The position numbers and the translations under genes are program-made. A DNA stretch of 61,962 bases from Eubacterium sp. (lineage in GTDB: Bacteria; Bacillota; Clostridia; Lachnospirales; Lachnospiraceae). Positions within the stretch are counted from its first letter, which is position 1, and each line of letters opens with the position of its first letter. The notes below the pieces were generated by a model. The model ran no database searches and was not told the DNA's origin. It worked only from the letters and a program-made list of their open reading frames with translations. The stretch is taken from NCBI GenBank assembly GCA_017459945.1, contig JAFUBZ010000002.1, positions 1-61,962 on the forward strand, given 5' to 3'. Positions 33,975-42,830 of this stretch are shown piece after piece.

Positions 33975-34793
33975 ATGAAAAAAATATATAATCTTGAAGC
34001 TGCATCGCTTCGTATTTTATCCGGTTATTACCGAAATGACATGGCGTTTTTTTCGCGTCATGCAAACGAGCGCTTTTTATTTGATATTCCCGGTCATGAG
34101 GCCGAAGAACAGACAGCGCTCTCGATCCGCGATCTGGTTCTCTTTTCGGATGATTCCGTCAAATATGCGGTCCGCAAAGCTGCTCCATCCGTTCAGACGC
34201 AATGCGGTCCGGTCTGCTCGATCCTGATGAAATATACACTGGACCGGTATCATAATGAAATCCCGGATCTGCAAAAATCCTGTGAGCTTCTCATATGCTG
34301 GCTGAATGTCTCAACAGAAGCGGATCAACCGGCCTGGCGCATCACGCTGTTTCGCATCTGTGACGATGAGACCGGTTTCGAACCGGCAGCTGCATCTCCC
34401 GGCACTCTTCGTGATCCTTCCATGCCGCGGGATGCTCTGGTAAGAGAGCCCAGGCCATCTTATGGATCCATCCGGTCAGATCTGATCCGGATCAATGATA
34501 AACATCACATCGTTCATATTCTGGAAAAAGATGACATTATATGGGCAGAAAGCGATCGTCTGCACAGCGTCATACATACGCATACCGGAACCATCCGCAC
34601 AAACATAACGCTTTCTCATCTGGCTGAAGATGCCCTCTCTTGTCTTTATCGTCCACATATCAGCTATCTGATCAATCCCCGCTATCTTTATCAAATCAAC
34701 AAAGAGCATCTGATCATGACCGACGGAATGATCATTCCAATCCCGGAACGCCGTTTTGCTCAGGTGAAAAAGGATCTCTGTAAGGCGATCTGA
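33975..34793 (+). CDS. LytTR-domain transcriptional regulator with N-terminal NTF2/SnoaL-like domain (272 aa)
   Basis: Residues about 170-272 form a LytTR DNA-binding domain (IIWAESDRLHSVIHTHTG, then FLISYL-type strands HISYLINPRYLYQI and the final MIIPIPERRFAQVKKDL). The first 130 residues, with LRILSGYYRNDMAFFSRHAN, look like an NTF2/SnoaL-type small-ligand domain instead of a receiver domain, so this is not a classical two-component response regulator. Residues 130-165 are a Pro/Arg-rich linker. The ribosome site at the predicted ATG is weak, so the exact start is uncertain. No histidine kinase is nearby. Role unknown. Confidence 0.72.
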   Translation: MKKIYNLEAASLRILSGYYRNDMAFFSRHANERFLFDIPGHEAEEQTALSIRDLVLFSDDSVKYAVRKAAPSVQTQCGPVCSILMKYTLDRYHNEIPDLQKSCELLICWLNVSTEADQPAWRITLFRICDDETGFEPAAASPGTLRDPSMPRDALVREPRPSYGSIRSDLIRINDKHHIVHILEKDDIIWAESDRLHSVIHTHTGTIRTNITLSHLAEDALSCLYRPHISYLINPRYLYQINKEHLIMTDGMIIPIPERRFAQVKKDLCKAI

Positions 34794-34859
34794 AATTTTT
34801 CTGGTCTTTTTCTGATTTATTGTGTATACTAGACGAAAATTGTGAAAGGAGACGCCGTT

Positions 34860-35069
34860 ATGAACGAGAACTACATGAATCCTGAAGAGCAGTGCACACA
34901 TGACTGCAGCACCTGCGGTTCCGCCTGTACGACGGAAAAAAGAGGTCCAAGCTTCTTTGACCGCATGGATACGATCTCATCTGCTTTAGAGGAAGTCGGC
35001 GAAGAGAATATCATTGCCATTTTAAATGAAACATTAGAGGAATGGGAATCAGAAGATCAGGCCGAATAA
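34860..35069 (+). CDS. Small Cys-motif protein with acidic tail (69 aa)
   Basis: Start ATG 34860, 8 bases after AAAGGAG; an upstream in-frame GTG at 34842 lies before the ribosome site. The N-terminus has CTHDCSTCGSAC (Cys12, 16, 19, 23), the pattern that I recall at the N-terminus of many anaerobe Mrp/Nbp35-type Fe-S carrier ATPases, but no P-loop domain follows. The rest is an acidic amphipathic region (DRMDTISSALEEVGEENIIAIL). It may bind an iron-sulfur cluster or zinc. It lies downstream of the LytTR gene and ends in a strong terminator. Confidence 0.7.
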   Translation: MNENYMNPEEQCTHDCSTCGSACTTEKRGPSFFDRMDTISSALEEVGEENIIAILNETLEEWESEDQAE

Positions 35070-35086
35070 TCTTTTTTAGATGAAAA

Positions 35087-35132
35087 AGACCCGGATGCAG
35101 ATCGTCAAACCGATCTGTCATCCGGGTTTTTC
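35087..35132. terminator. Strong terminator between the Cys-motif gene and purD
   Basis: A 15- to 16-bp stem, ACCCGGATGCAGATCG (35089-35104) with CGATCTGTCATCCGGGT (35111-35127), followed by TTTTTCT, with a matching A-run on the left. It serves both convergent operons. Confidence 0.92.
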
Positions 35133-35144
35133 TATGTTCTGATC

Positions 35145-36419
35145 TTATGCCTCATCGATCGCTTTGCCGATGTCATGACGCATGTATTTGTTTTCAAATG
35201 AAACCCATTCCGTTGCCTGGTATGCATTTGCACGGGCCTCCGGAAGCGTTGCTCCCTTTGCGGTCACGCCCAAAACGCGTCCGCCATTGGTAATGAAATC
35301 ACCGTTTTCGTTTTTCTTCGTTCCGGCATGGAAGCAATAATAGCCGTCTTCTTCGTCAAACTTCTCCAGACCGCTGATCACAAATCCTTTTTCATAGGAG
35401 ACCGGATATCCGTCACTGGCCAGCACCACACAGACTGCTGCATTGTCTTCAAACTCGAGCGCGATCTGATCAAGTGTACCGTCCACGCATGCTTCCATGA
35501 CATCGATGATGTCATTTTTCATCCGCGGCAGAACGACCTGTGCCTCCGGATCTCCGAAACGCGCATTGTATTCGAGCACCTTCGGGCCATCTTCTGTCAG
35601 CATCAGGCCAAAGAAGATTACGCCTTTAAACGGCCGTCCCTCAGAAGCCATCGCGTCAACGGTCTTCTGGAAAATGTTCGCTTCGCAGAATGCACGAACT
35701 TCATCCGTAAAGAACGGGCTTGGAGAGAAGGTTCCCATACCACCGGTATTCAGGCCCTGATCGCCATCCTTTGCTCTCTTGTGATCCTGTGCAGACGCCA
35801 TGATCCGGATCGTCTTGCCGTCTACAAAAGAAAGCACGGAGACTTCTCTTCCTGTCATGAATTCCTCTACGACCATGTGGTTACCGGCATCGCCGAATTT
35901 CTTATCCATCATGATCTCATGCACACCGGCAATGGCTTCTTCCTTTGTATTGCAGATCAACACGCCTTTTCCAAGCGCAAGTCCGTCTGCCTTTAATACG
36001 ATCGGCATCTTTGCTGTTTCCAGATATGTGATCGCTTTCTGCGGATCATCAAAGGTTTCATATGCCGCTGTCGGGATCCCGTATTTTTTCATCAGATCCT
36101 TTGAAAATGCTTTTGACCCTTCGAGGATCGCCGCGTTCGCACGCGGTCCGAATACCTTCAGGCCGGCTGCTTCAAAGACATCCACGATGCCGCCAACGAG
36201 CGGATCATCCATGCCGACGATCGTTAAGTCGATCTCGTTTTCCTTTGCAAATGCCACAAGTGCATCAAACTCCATCGCCCCGATCGGCACACATTCCGCG
36301 ACCGTTCCGATCCCGGCATTACCCGGTGCGCAGTAGATTTTTGAAACACGCGGGCTCTTTGCCACACTTGCCGCGATCGCATGCTCACGTCCGCCGCTTC
36401 CGATAATCAAAACTTTCAT
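35145..36419 (-). CDS. purD: Phosphoribosylamine-glycine ligase (424 aa)
   Basis: ATP-grasp enzyme for the second step of purine synthesis. Typical start MKVLIIGSGGREHAIA, the PGNAGI loop, ATP-grasp glycine loop KADGLALGKGVLI, LSFVDG, the QDHKRAKDGDQGLNTGGMGT signature and ARFGDPEAQVVLPR. Full length. Last gene of purE > purM > purN > purD and followed by the strong terminator. Confidence 0.97.
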   Translation of the reverse strand: MKVLIIGSGGREHAIAASVAKSPRVSKIYCAPGNAGIGTVAECVPIGAMEFDALVAFAKENEIDLTIVGMDDPLVGGIVDVFEAAGLKVFGPRANAAILEGSKAFSKDLMKKYGIPTAAYETFDDPQKAITYLETAKMPIVLKADGLALGKGVLICNTKEEAIAGVHEIMMDKKFGDAGNHMVVEEFMTGREVSVLSFVDGKTIRIMASAQDHKRAKDGDQGLNTGGMGTFSPSPFFTDEVRAFCEANIFQKTVDAMASEGRPFKGVIFFGLMLTEDGPKVLEYNARFGDPEAQVVLPRMKNDIIDVMEACVDGTLDQIALEFEDNAAVCVVLASDGYPVSYEKGFVISGLEKFDEEDGYYCFHAGTKKNENGDFITNGGRVLGVTAKGATLPEARANAYQATEWVSFENKYMRHDIGKAIDEA

Positions 36420-36433
36420 AACCCTCTTCTCCT

Positions 36434-37057
36434 TTATCTGAGCAACACTTTTCCGTCGACAACTTCAATCTTACCGTTCGCGATCAGATCAATGGCCTGC
36501 GGCAGGATCACCCATTCCGCCTGCTCCATGACCCTGCGCTGGAGCGATTCCGGCGTATCATCCTGCTGCACTTCCACTGCCTTCTGCAAAATGATCGGGC
36601 CTGTATCTGTCCCTTCATCCACAAAATGGCAGGTCGCGCCGGTGATCTTTACACCGCGTGCCAACGCGCCCTCATGCACCTTCAATCCATAATACCCTGT
36701 TCCGCAGAATGACGGGATCAGAGACGGATGGATATTGATGATCCGGTTCCTGTAGCGTCTGATCATCTCCTCCGGAATCACAACCAGATACCCTGCCAGA
36801 ACGATCAGGTCAGCGCCTGATGCATCGACTGCTTCCAGCAATGCTTCATGAAATTCTTCTCTGTCTGCATAATCCTTCGGTGAAATGCACGCTGCCGGGA
36901 TTCCTGCTTTTTTTGCTCTTTCCAGTGCATATGCACCGGCGTTGTTGCTGATGACCGTTACGATCCCCGTGTTTGTAATGGTCCCGTCTGCGATCTTATC
37001 AATGATCGCCTGAAGGTTCGTTCCTCCTCCGGATACCAGAACTGCGATTTTTAGCAT
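36434..37057 (-). CDS. purN: Phosphoribosylglycinamide formyltransferase 1 (207 aa)
   Basis: Transfers a formyl group from 10-formyltetrahydrofolate (the product of Fhs) to glycinamide ribonucleotide. Motifs: VLVSGGGTNLQAIID at the start, the catalytic IINIHPSLIPSFCGTGYYGL with His, and the DEGTDTGPIILQ loop with the catalytic Asp. Full length, 14 bases upstream of purD and 11 bases downstream of purM. Confidence 0.96.
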   Translation of the reverse strand: MLKIAVLVSGGGTNLQAIIDKIADGTITNTGIVTVISNNAGAYALERAKKAGIPAACISPKDYADREEFHEALLEAVDASGADLIVLAGYLVVIPEEMIRRYRNRIINIHPSLIPSFCGTGYYGLKVHEGALARGVKITGATCHFVDEGTDTGPIILQKAVEVQQDDTPESLQRRVMEQAEWVILPQAIDLIANGKIEVVDGKVLLR

Positions 37058-37068
37058 TTGATCTCTCC

Positions 37069-38094
37069 CTATACCAGTTCTACGCCCTTTTCGCCGTCCA
37101 CAACTTCGCCAATCACATACGGTGTCTCGCCGGCTGCACGGATGGCTTCGATCGCGGCATCTGCATCGCCTGCATCTACCGCTACGACCATACCGATTCC
37201 CATATTGTAAGTGTTGTACATCATCTTTTCTTCGATGCTGCCTTCTTTTGCGAGCATTTTAAAGATTGCCGGAACCGGATAGCTGTCCTTTTTGATCACG
37301 GCACGTTTTCCGTCGATCATCATACGTGGGATATTCTCATAAAATCCGCCGCCGGTCACATGGCTGCAGGCCTTTACTTTCACACCCGCTTCTTTGATCG
37401 CACGAAGGGCTTTTACATAAATCTTGGTCGGTGCAAGCAGTGCTTCACCAAGAGACGTTCCAAGCTCCTCATGATAGGTATCAAGTGTCTCACGATCCAT
37501 CGAGAACACCTTGCGGACCAGAGAGAATCCATTCGAATGCACTCCGGAGGAAGCCATACCGATCAGTACGTCACCCGCCTTTAAATCCTTTCCGCTGATC
37601 AGATCCTTTTCATCTACGATTCCGACTGCAAATCCGGCAAGATCATATTCATCCTCCGGATAGAAGCCCGGCATCTCTGCGGTCTCTCCGCCGATCAGCG
37701 CAGCACCCGCCTGCTTGCAGCCTTCGGCAACGCCGGACACGATCGCTGCGATCTTCTCCGGAAAGTTTTTCCCGCATGCGATATAGTCCAGGAAAAACAG
37801 CGGCTCGCCGCCTGCGCATGCCACGTCATTGACGCACATTGCGACACAGTCGATGCCGACGGTGTCATGCTTGTCCATGATAAACGCAAGCTTTAACTTG
37901 GTTCCTACGCCGTCTGTTCCGGACAGAAGTGTCGGCTTTTCCATGTTCTGAAATCCTGCCATGGAAAACGCGCCGGAAAATCCGCCAAGGCCGGAAAGTA
38001 CTTCCGGACGCATCGTCGCCTGAACATGTTCTTTCATCAATTCTACTGACCGGTATCCGGCCTCAATATCTACACCAGCATTTTTATAATCCAT
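37069..38094 (-). CDS. purM: Phosphoribosylformylglycinamidine cyclo-ligase (341 aa)
   Basis: Synthesises aminoimidazole ribonucleotide. Family signatures [12 protein letters not shown] at the N-terminus, [43 protein letters not shown] and [14 protein letters not shown]. Full length. There is a 58-base gap to purE, with no clear terminator. Confidence 0.97.
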   Translation of the reverse strand: MDYKNAGVDIEAGYRSVELMKEHVQATMRPEVLSGLGGFSGAFSMAGFQNMEKPTLLSGTDGVGTKLKLAFIMDKHDTVGIDCVAMCVNDVACAGGEPLFFLDYIACGKNFPEKIAAIVSGVAEGCKQAGAALIGGETAEMPGFYPEDEYDLAGFAVGIVDEKDLISGKDLKAGDVLIGMASSGVHSNGFSLVRKVFSMDRETLDTYHEELGTSLGEALLAPTKIYVKALRAIKEAGVKVKACSHVTGGGFYENIPRMMIDGKRAVIKKDSYPVPAIFKMLAKEGSIEEKMMYNTYNMGIGMVVAVDAGDADAAIEAIRAAGETPYVIGEVVDGEKGVELV

Positions 38095-38152
38095 CGTTTC
38101 CTCCTGTCTTCCCTCCTGTATCAGGGCTTTCCTTTTCCGGTATCACTCCTGT

Positions 38153-38656
38153 TTACAGAAACACCTGATACCCTTCTGCCTGCAGTTTGTCATCTTTTTT
38201 CGCTACGTTATCCCCCTGTTCGGAGACATATGCTTTTACCTTCTCCAAAAGCGCCGGGTCAGATGCTGCAAGGATCTTTGCTGCAAGAATACCTGCATTT
38301 GCACCACCGTTGATCGCTACAGTTGCAACCGGAACACCGCTTGGCATCTGTACAATGGAATAAAGGGAATCAACACCGCCCAGATCTGATGTTTTCATCG
38401 GGATGCCAATAACCGGCATCGGGAACAGCGCTGCGCACATACCCGGTAGATGCGCTGCCTTTCCGGCGCCCGCGATGATCACCTTGATCCCACGCTCTTC
38501 CGCTGTCTTTGCATATTCAAAAAAGAGATCCGGTTCACGGTGCGCGGAAATGATCCGCATCTCATATTCGATTCCGAACTTTTCAAGCATCTCCGCTGCC
38601 TTTGCCATGATCGGCATATCGGAATCGCTGCCCATTACAATGCTGACTTGTTTCAT
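38153..38656 (-). CDS. purE: N5-carboxyaminoimidazole ribonucleotide mutase (167 aa)
   Basis: Class I PurE: VSIVMGSDSDMPIMAKAAEM at the start, the active-site SAHREPD, GAGKAAHLPGMCA and GANAGILAAKIL loops. First pur gene of the run; the 75-base gap from the M29 peptidase gene may hold a promoter or only mRNA linkage. In this leader GTCTCA can pair with TGAGAC next to the start codon, a minor structure that might occlude translation. PurK is not seen nearby. Confidence 0.95.
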   Translation of the reverse strand: MKQVSIVMGSDSDMPIMAKAAEMLEKFGIEYEMRIISAHREPDLFFEYAKTAEERGIKVIIAGAGKAAHLPGMCAALFPMPVIGIPMKTSDLGGVDSLYSIVQMPSGVPVATVAINGGANAGILAAKILAASDPALLEKVKAYVSEQGDNVAKKDDKLQAEGYQVFL

Positions 38657-38731
38657 GTCTCATACCTCTCTTTGCTTACTCTTGATTGAGACCCGGGGGC
38701 GCGAATCTCTTATGTGTAATATTTTCTTATT

Positions 38732-40843
38732 TCATTCAGATGCTGTCAAGGGAAGATTTAGTTCCTCCGTACCCGGGATGACAAACATGCCGTCACGGAT
38801 CACATCCTGCCTGCTTCCGTCTTTTGCCACAGCCGTGATCGATCCGAGCTCTTCAAACGGGATCGTGATATCCGTATGGCAGTTAAAATATGCTTCCTGC
38901 ACATTTTCTTTTCGTTTGAGGGAAACCGTATTGTCTCTTGCGATAATCTCTTTCCCGTCCGGATTGTAAACGGCAGTATCCTCTGCATGGGAGTAGCAGG
39001 TGTCGCCGACTGCAAAATGCGGTCCCGTCTTTTCCGCGATCAGGATCGGCAGCTTATGTGCGATCCCGTAATCACGTCCCATCCGGTATGCCGTCGTGTT
39101 CGTACCGATCGCAAATTCTCCCATCGGAAGCGTCTCATGATGCATCAGTACGTTTTCGTGAATGTACTTTTCTCCTTCTTTCGGATCTTCAAAATTCCCA
39201 CAGGAATAAGCAGTCACAAATCCGTCCGTAAACTGCATCTTGAGATCCCGAAACTGCAGCCCATTCAAGAACACTTCTGAGACATGCAACAGTCCGTTTG
39301 TCCCTTCCAGGACAGGCGAAGTAAACACTTCACCGACCGGAATATTGACGTCCGCCACACAGTTTTCGAAAGCGGTCTGCTTTTCAGGATCCGCAAGGGG
39401 ACGGATCGACACCGTAAGATCGGTCTCGTTTCCATTTTTGCCTTTGATCTCAACCGTCTGCGCGGTATCGAGCACATCAATGATGCACTGCTGGATCTTC
39501 TGATAGGTTTTGTAATCGAGTGTATTGATCTTAACCGTCTCGGCAAAAATCTGTTCAAAACGCTTCCCGGCTTCCTCCTCGCTTCGCGTGATACCTGCAT
39601 CCCGCGCGATCTCGGGGATCGGATAAGCGATAATCGTAAAGCTCCGTTCCTCGCCGGGGATGAACCGGTTCGTGATCTCTCCTGCCCGTGACATCTGGTA
39701 AACAGAAAGCTTTTGCTGTGCCTCGGAAAACCGGATCGCAGATGGCTTTGTTTCCGGCGAAAACGGCTCTTCTCCAAACACTTCCAGGACCGCCGGTCCG
39801 CCGTGCTGCAGCGCTTCTTCTTTGTGATCAGTATATGCGTTTTCCAGACAGGTCAGACGGTTTTCCAGGAACGCCTTATCAAAATACAGCGCCCTGTCTT
39901 CTCTGTGGTCATAGTCATACTGCCGGTTCACACTGGTAGAATATGCGCCACGCTTTGCTCCGATCCCGCCAAACGAAGAGGACGGCTCTCTGGCGATCGT
40001 CGGCTTCAGACCGATCTTTTCAAAGTTTTTGATCGCTGCACGCATCATGCGCTCAAAGCCGATACAATAATGGAGGCTCACCGTGCTTTTTTTTGAAAGA
40101 TCCTTCCCTGTCACTTCAAATCCGATGCGATAGCCTTCGGTATAGGTATCCGCCATCGCCTGGATCTCATCCTCACTCATGCTGTTTAAAAATGCGGCTG
40201 TCTGCAGCTCATTCTCACTGACCGGAAGGCCATACCTGTACAGATAGGTCAGATCTGTAAGATCCACATGCATGATGATATCTGTAAAGAAATTATCCTC
40301 CGGGCAGACCAGGTTTTTCACCTGTGTTTCAATAAAATCTGCGGTGTAATCATGAAAATGCCAGTAGATCGTCTGCTGCGCCTCCTGCAGATCCGCGGGA
40401 TCCTCAAGAAAACAGCCATAGATTTCCGCAAACAGTTCGAGCAGGATCGTCCACTCAAAAAGCCTGCCTTCAAAAACACAGGCGATGCCGCTTCGAAGCT
40501 CTGCTGCCAGAAAGCCTAAAACCCGGGCCGCATCCCCCAGATGCTTCTCACACACTTCCGGATTCAGCCAGCTGGTATCATAGTGATCCCTGAGTGCGGC
40601 ATACATTGCCTCGTGATCGGCAACACATTCCTCCATCGACCGTTGCGATAACGCGTCGTCTGTCACCGATCCTGCATTCCCATCTTGCCAGGCCTTCTGA
40701 AAGATGGCTTCTGCCCTCATCAGAAAGTCTGCCTGGTTGAAAAAATAATCCCGGTACCGCTCAGGCACCGGATTGTCTGTCAGGATTTCCCGGATCCTCC
40801 CGGAAACCAATTCATGACGTTCCTTTAACATATTCTGCTCCAT
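38732..40843 (-). CDS. M29-family aminopeptidase with long N-terminal extension (703 aa)
   Basis: The C-terminal 400 residues follow the AmpS/PepS (M29) aminopeptidase family: TDLTVSIRPL, VADVNIPVGEVFTSP (metal-ligand Glu), MGEFAIGTNTTAYRMG (second Glu) and the GPHFAVGDTCYSHAED region with His and Asp ligands. Typical members are about 400-420 residues, so roughly 300 residues at the N-terminus are extra. That part is mostly helical, starting LKERHELVSGRIREILTDNP, and I do not recognise it. Translationally coupled to the small membrane protein upstream (its GAGG site overlaps that gene's end). Cytoplasmic, presumably a broad-specificity metallo-aminopeptidase; the extension could be regulatory or oligomerising. 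Confidence 0.8.
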   Translation of the reverse strand: MEQNMLKERHELVSGRIREILTDNPVPERYRDYFFNQADFLMRAEAIFQKAWQDGNAGSVTDDALSQRSMEECVADHEAMYAALRDHYDTSWLNPEVCEKHLGDAARVLGFLAAELRSGIACVFEGRLFEWTILLELFAEIYGCFLEDPADLQEAQQTIYWHFHDYTADFIETQVKNLVCPEDNFFTDIIMHVDLTDLTYLYRYGLPVSENELQTAAFLNSMSEDEIQAMADTYTEGYRIGFEVTGKDLSKKSTVSLHYCIGFERMMRAAIKNFEKIGLKPTIAREPSSSFGGIGAKRGAYSTSVNRQYDYDHREDRALYFDKAFLENRLTCLENAYTDHKEEALQHGGPAVLEVFGEEPFSPETKPSAIRFSEAQQKLSVYQMSRAGEITNRFIPGEERSFTIIAYPIPEIARDAGITRSEEEAGKRFEQIFAETVKINTLDYKTYQKIQQCIIDVLDTAQTVEIKGKNGNETDLTVSIRPLADPEKQTAFENCVADVNIPVGEVFTSPVLEGTNGLLHVSEVFLNGLQFRDLKMQFTDGFVTAYSCGNFEDPKEGEKYIHENVLMHHETLPMGEFAIGTNTTAYRMGRDYGIAHKLPILIAEKTGPHFAVGDTCYSHAEDTAVYNPDGKEIIARDNTVSLKRKENVQEAYFNCHTDITIPFEELGSITAVAKDGSRQDVIRDGMFVIPGTEELNLPLTASE

Positions 40844-40852
40844 ATTTTTACC

Positions 40853-41194
40853 TCAACGGACACCTGCGATCAGCAGGATCACGTAAACGATCAGGGCAAC
40901 AAACCCCGGCCAGATCCCCATTCTGATATAGGGGAGATAAAACCGTCTGGCATGCTTTGCCATATTTCCAAGAAGGATCGCACCGACAGCCAGGCATAAG
41001 CCGACCCAGCCCACTGCACCGACACCGCCTGCTGCCGCACCGCCCATTTTCCACGAATACAGGATCCCGGCGATCAGGCAGATCCAGGCCGCAAGTGCAA
41101 ACGAGGGAACCAACCGGTCATATACGGTCAGTTTCCTCGATCTGCGGCGCTCCCGTCGTTCTCTTTTTAAATGTTCTCGTCTCGGTGATGCCAT
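40853..41194 (-). CDS. Small membrane protein in the pyr operon (113 aa)
   Basis: Very basic N-terminus (SPRREHLKRERRERRRSRK) followed by three hydrophobic segments (about residues 30-47, 53-78 and 92-111). The start codon directly abuts the pyrE stop, with GGAG 5 bases upstream, so translation is coupled to pyrE. The charge pattern puts the N-terminus in the cytoplasm. No enzyme motif. Function unknown. Confidence 0.8.
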   Translation of the reverse strand: MASPRREHLKRERRERRRSRKLTVYDRLVPSFALAAWICLIAGILYSWKMGGAAAGGVGAVGWVGLCLAVGAILLGNMAKHARRFYLPYIRMGIWPGFVALIVYVILLIAGVR

Positions 41195-41869
41195 TTATAC
41201 TCCGTATTCTTTGTAATAAGCATCGATCGCCTCTTTGAGTGTGTCATCGATCACGATCTTACCGTTGCATGGTTTGTTGTAAAGATACGCTACGACTTCC
41301 TCCATCGTAACAATCGCGTTTGTCTCAAATCCGTATAATTCCCGGATCTCTTCAAGCGCCGTCGTCTTATCTCCCTTACCGCGCTCCTGGCGGTTTAAGG
41401 AAACCTCAAGACCGATGATCTCGATATCCCCCTGTGCGCGGATGATCGGAACGGTCTCTTCCATCGATTTGCCGGAAGTGGTAACGTCTTCGATGATCAC
41501 GACCCTGTCACCATCTTTGATGCTGCTTCCAAGCAGAATCCCTGCATCTCCGTGATCCTTGATCTCCTTGCGGTTGGAGCAGTAGCGGATCTGTTTGCCA
41601 TAAAGCTCTGCATAAGCGATCGTTGTTGCAACCGTCAGGGGGATCCCCTTATATGCCGGTCCGAACAGCACATCAAAATCATCTCCGTAATGCTCATGGA
41701 TCGCACGTGCGTAATACTGTCCGAGCTTTCTTAACTGCTCTCCTGTTACATAGGCGCCCGCATTCATGAAAAACGGTGACTTGCGTCCGCTTTTTAATGT
41801 GAACTCTCCGAATTTCAGAACATCTGATGCTACCATGAATTCGATAAATTCCTGCTTATACTGTTCCAT
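41195..41869 (-). CDS. pyrE: Orotate phosphoribosyltransferase (224 aa)
   Basis: Converts orotate and PRPP to orotidine monophosphate. The PRPP loop VVIIEDVTTSGKSMEE is clear, as are SPFFMNAGAYVTG and FGPAYKGIPL. Start ATG 41869, 5 bases after AAAGGAG; the longer in-frame start at 41884 contains the ribosome site itself. Fifth gene of pyrC-F-K-D-E. Confidence 0.96.
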   Translation of the reverse strand: MEQYKQEFIEFMVASDVLKFGEFTLKSGRKSPFFMNAGAYVTGEQLRKLGQYYARAIHEHYGDDFDVLFGPAYKGIPLTVATTIAYAELYGKQIRYCSNRKEIKDHGDAGILLGSSIKDGDRVVIIEDVTTSGKSMEETVPIIRAQGDIEIIGLEVSLNRQERGKGDKTTALEEIRELYGFETNAIVTMEEVVAYLYNKPCNGKIVIDDTLKEAIDAYYKEYGV

Positions 41870-41924
41870 GTCTTCTCCTTTCATGATGGCCGGACCGTTT
41901 TGGTTCCGGCTGATCAGGTGTTTG

Positions 41925-42830
41925 TCAACGCACTGCGCCGATCAGCTCCCGTATATCCTCTACGCCAAACCGGTCCATATAATGTTCGATTCCTTCGATC
42001 ACGTCAATGGTTGCTGTCGGATTCAGGAAATTCGCTGTTCCGACGCTGACCATCGTTGCGCCTGCGAGGATCATTTCGATCGCATCCTCTGCCGTCATGA
42101 CGCCGCCCATACCGATGATCGGGATTTTGACTACCTGTGCCGTCTGATACACCATGCGGACCGCGATCGGATGGACTGCCGGTCCCGACATGCCGCCGGT
42201 CTTATTTGCAAGGACGAACGAACGCCTGTTGATATCGATCTTCATACCGGTCAGCGTATTGATCAGTGACAGACCGTCTGCGCCGCCGCTTTCGGCTGCT
42301 CTGGCCATTTCTGTGATATCTGTCACATTGGGGCTTAACTTCATGATCACAGGCTGCGCCGCCTTATCTTTGACCGCACGCGTGATCGCCTCTACTGCCT
42401 TCGGATCCTGACCAAACGCGATTCCGCCTTCTTTGACATTCGGGCAGGAGATGTTGATCTCCAAAAGATCCACCGGCGCATCCGCCAGCCGTTCAACCAC
42501 ATCTATATATTCTTCCGTCGAATGGCCGCAGACATTTACGATGATCTTTGTATCAAACTGCTTTAAGAACGAAACATCGCGGTTTAAAAATACATCAATG
42601 CCCGGATTCTGCAGACCGATGGCATTAAGCATGCCGCCGTAAACCTCCGCCACACGTGGTGTCGGATTGCCCGGCCAGGGCACATTTGCCACGCCCTTTG
42701 TCGTCACCGCACCAAGCCTGCTTAAGTCGACAAATTCTGAATATTCTTCTCCGGAGCCAAAGGTTCCGGATGCTGTTGTTACAGGATTCTTAAACTGTAC
42801 CCCAGCGATCGTCACTTCTGTATTTCTCAC
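41925..42830 (-). CDS. pyrD: Dihydroorotate dehydrogenase B, catalytic subunit (301 aa)
   Basis: FMN enzyme that oxidises dihydroorotate and passes electrons to PyrK. Type 1B signatures: FKNPVTTASGTFGSG, the catalytic-loop region EINISCPNVKEGG with Cys as base, INTLTGMKIDINRR, and GMGGVMTAEDAIEMILAGA. Starts with GTG, 8 bases after GGAG, overlapping pyrK by 4 bases. Confidence 0.97.
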   Translation of the reverse strand: MRNTEVTIAGVQFKNPVTTASGTFGSGEEYSEFVDLSRLGAVTTKGVANVPWPGNPTPRVAEVYGGMLNAIGLQNPGIDVFLNRDVSFLKQFDTKIIVNVCGHSTEEYIDVVERLADAPVDLLEINISCPNVKEGGIAFGQDPKAVEAITRAVKDKAAQPVIMKLSPNVTDITEMARAAESGGADGLSLINTLTGMKIDINRRSFVLANKTGGMSGPAVHPIAVRMVYQTAQVVKIPIIGMGGVMTAEDAIEMILAGATMVSVGTANFLNPTATIDVIEGIEHYMDRFGVEDIRELIGAVR

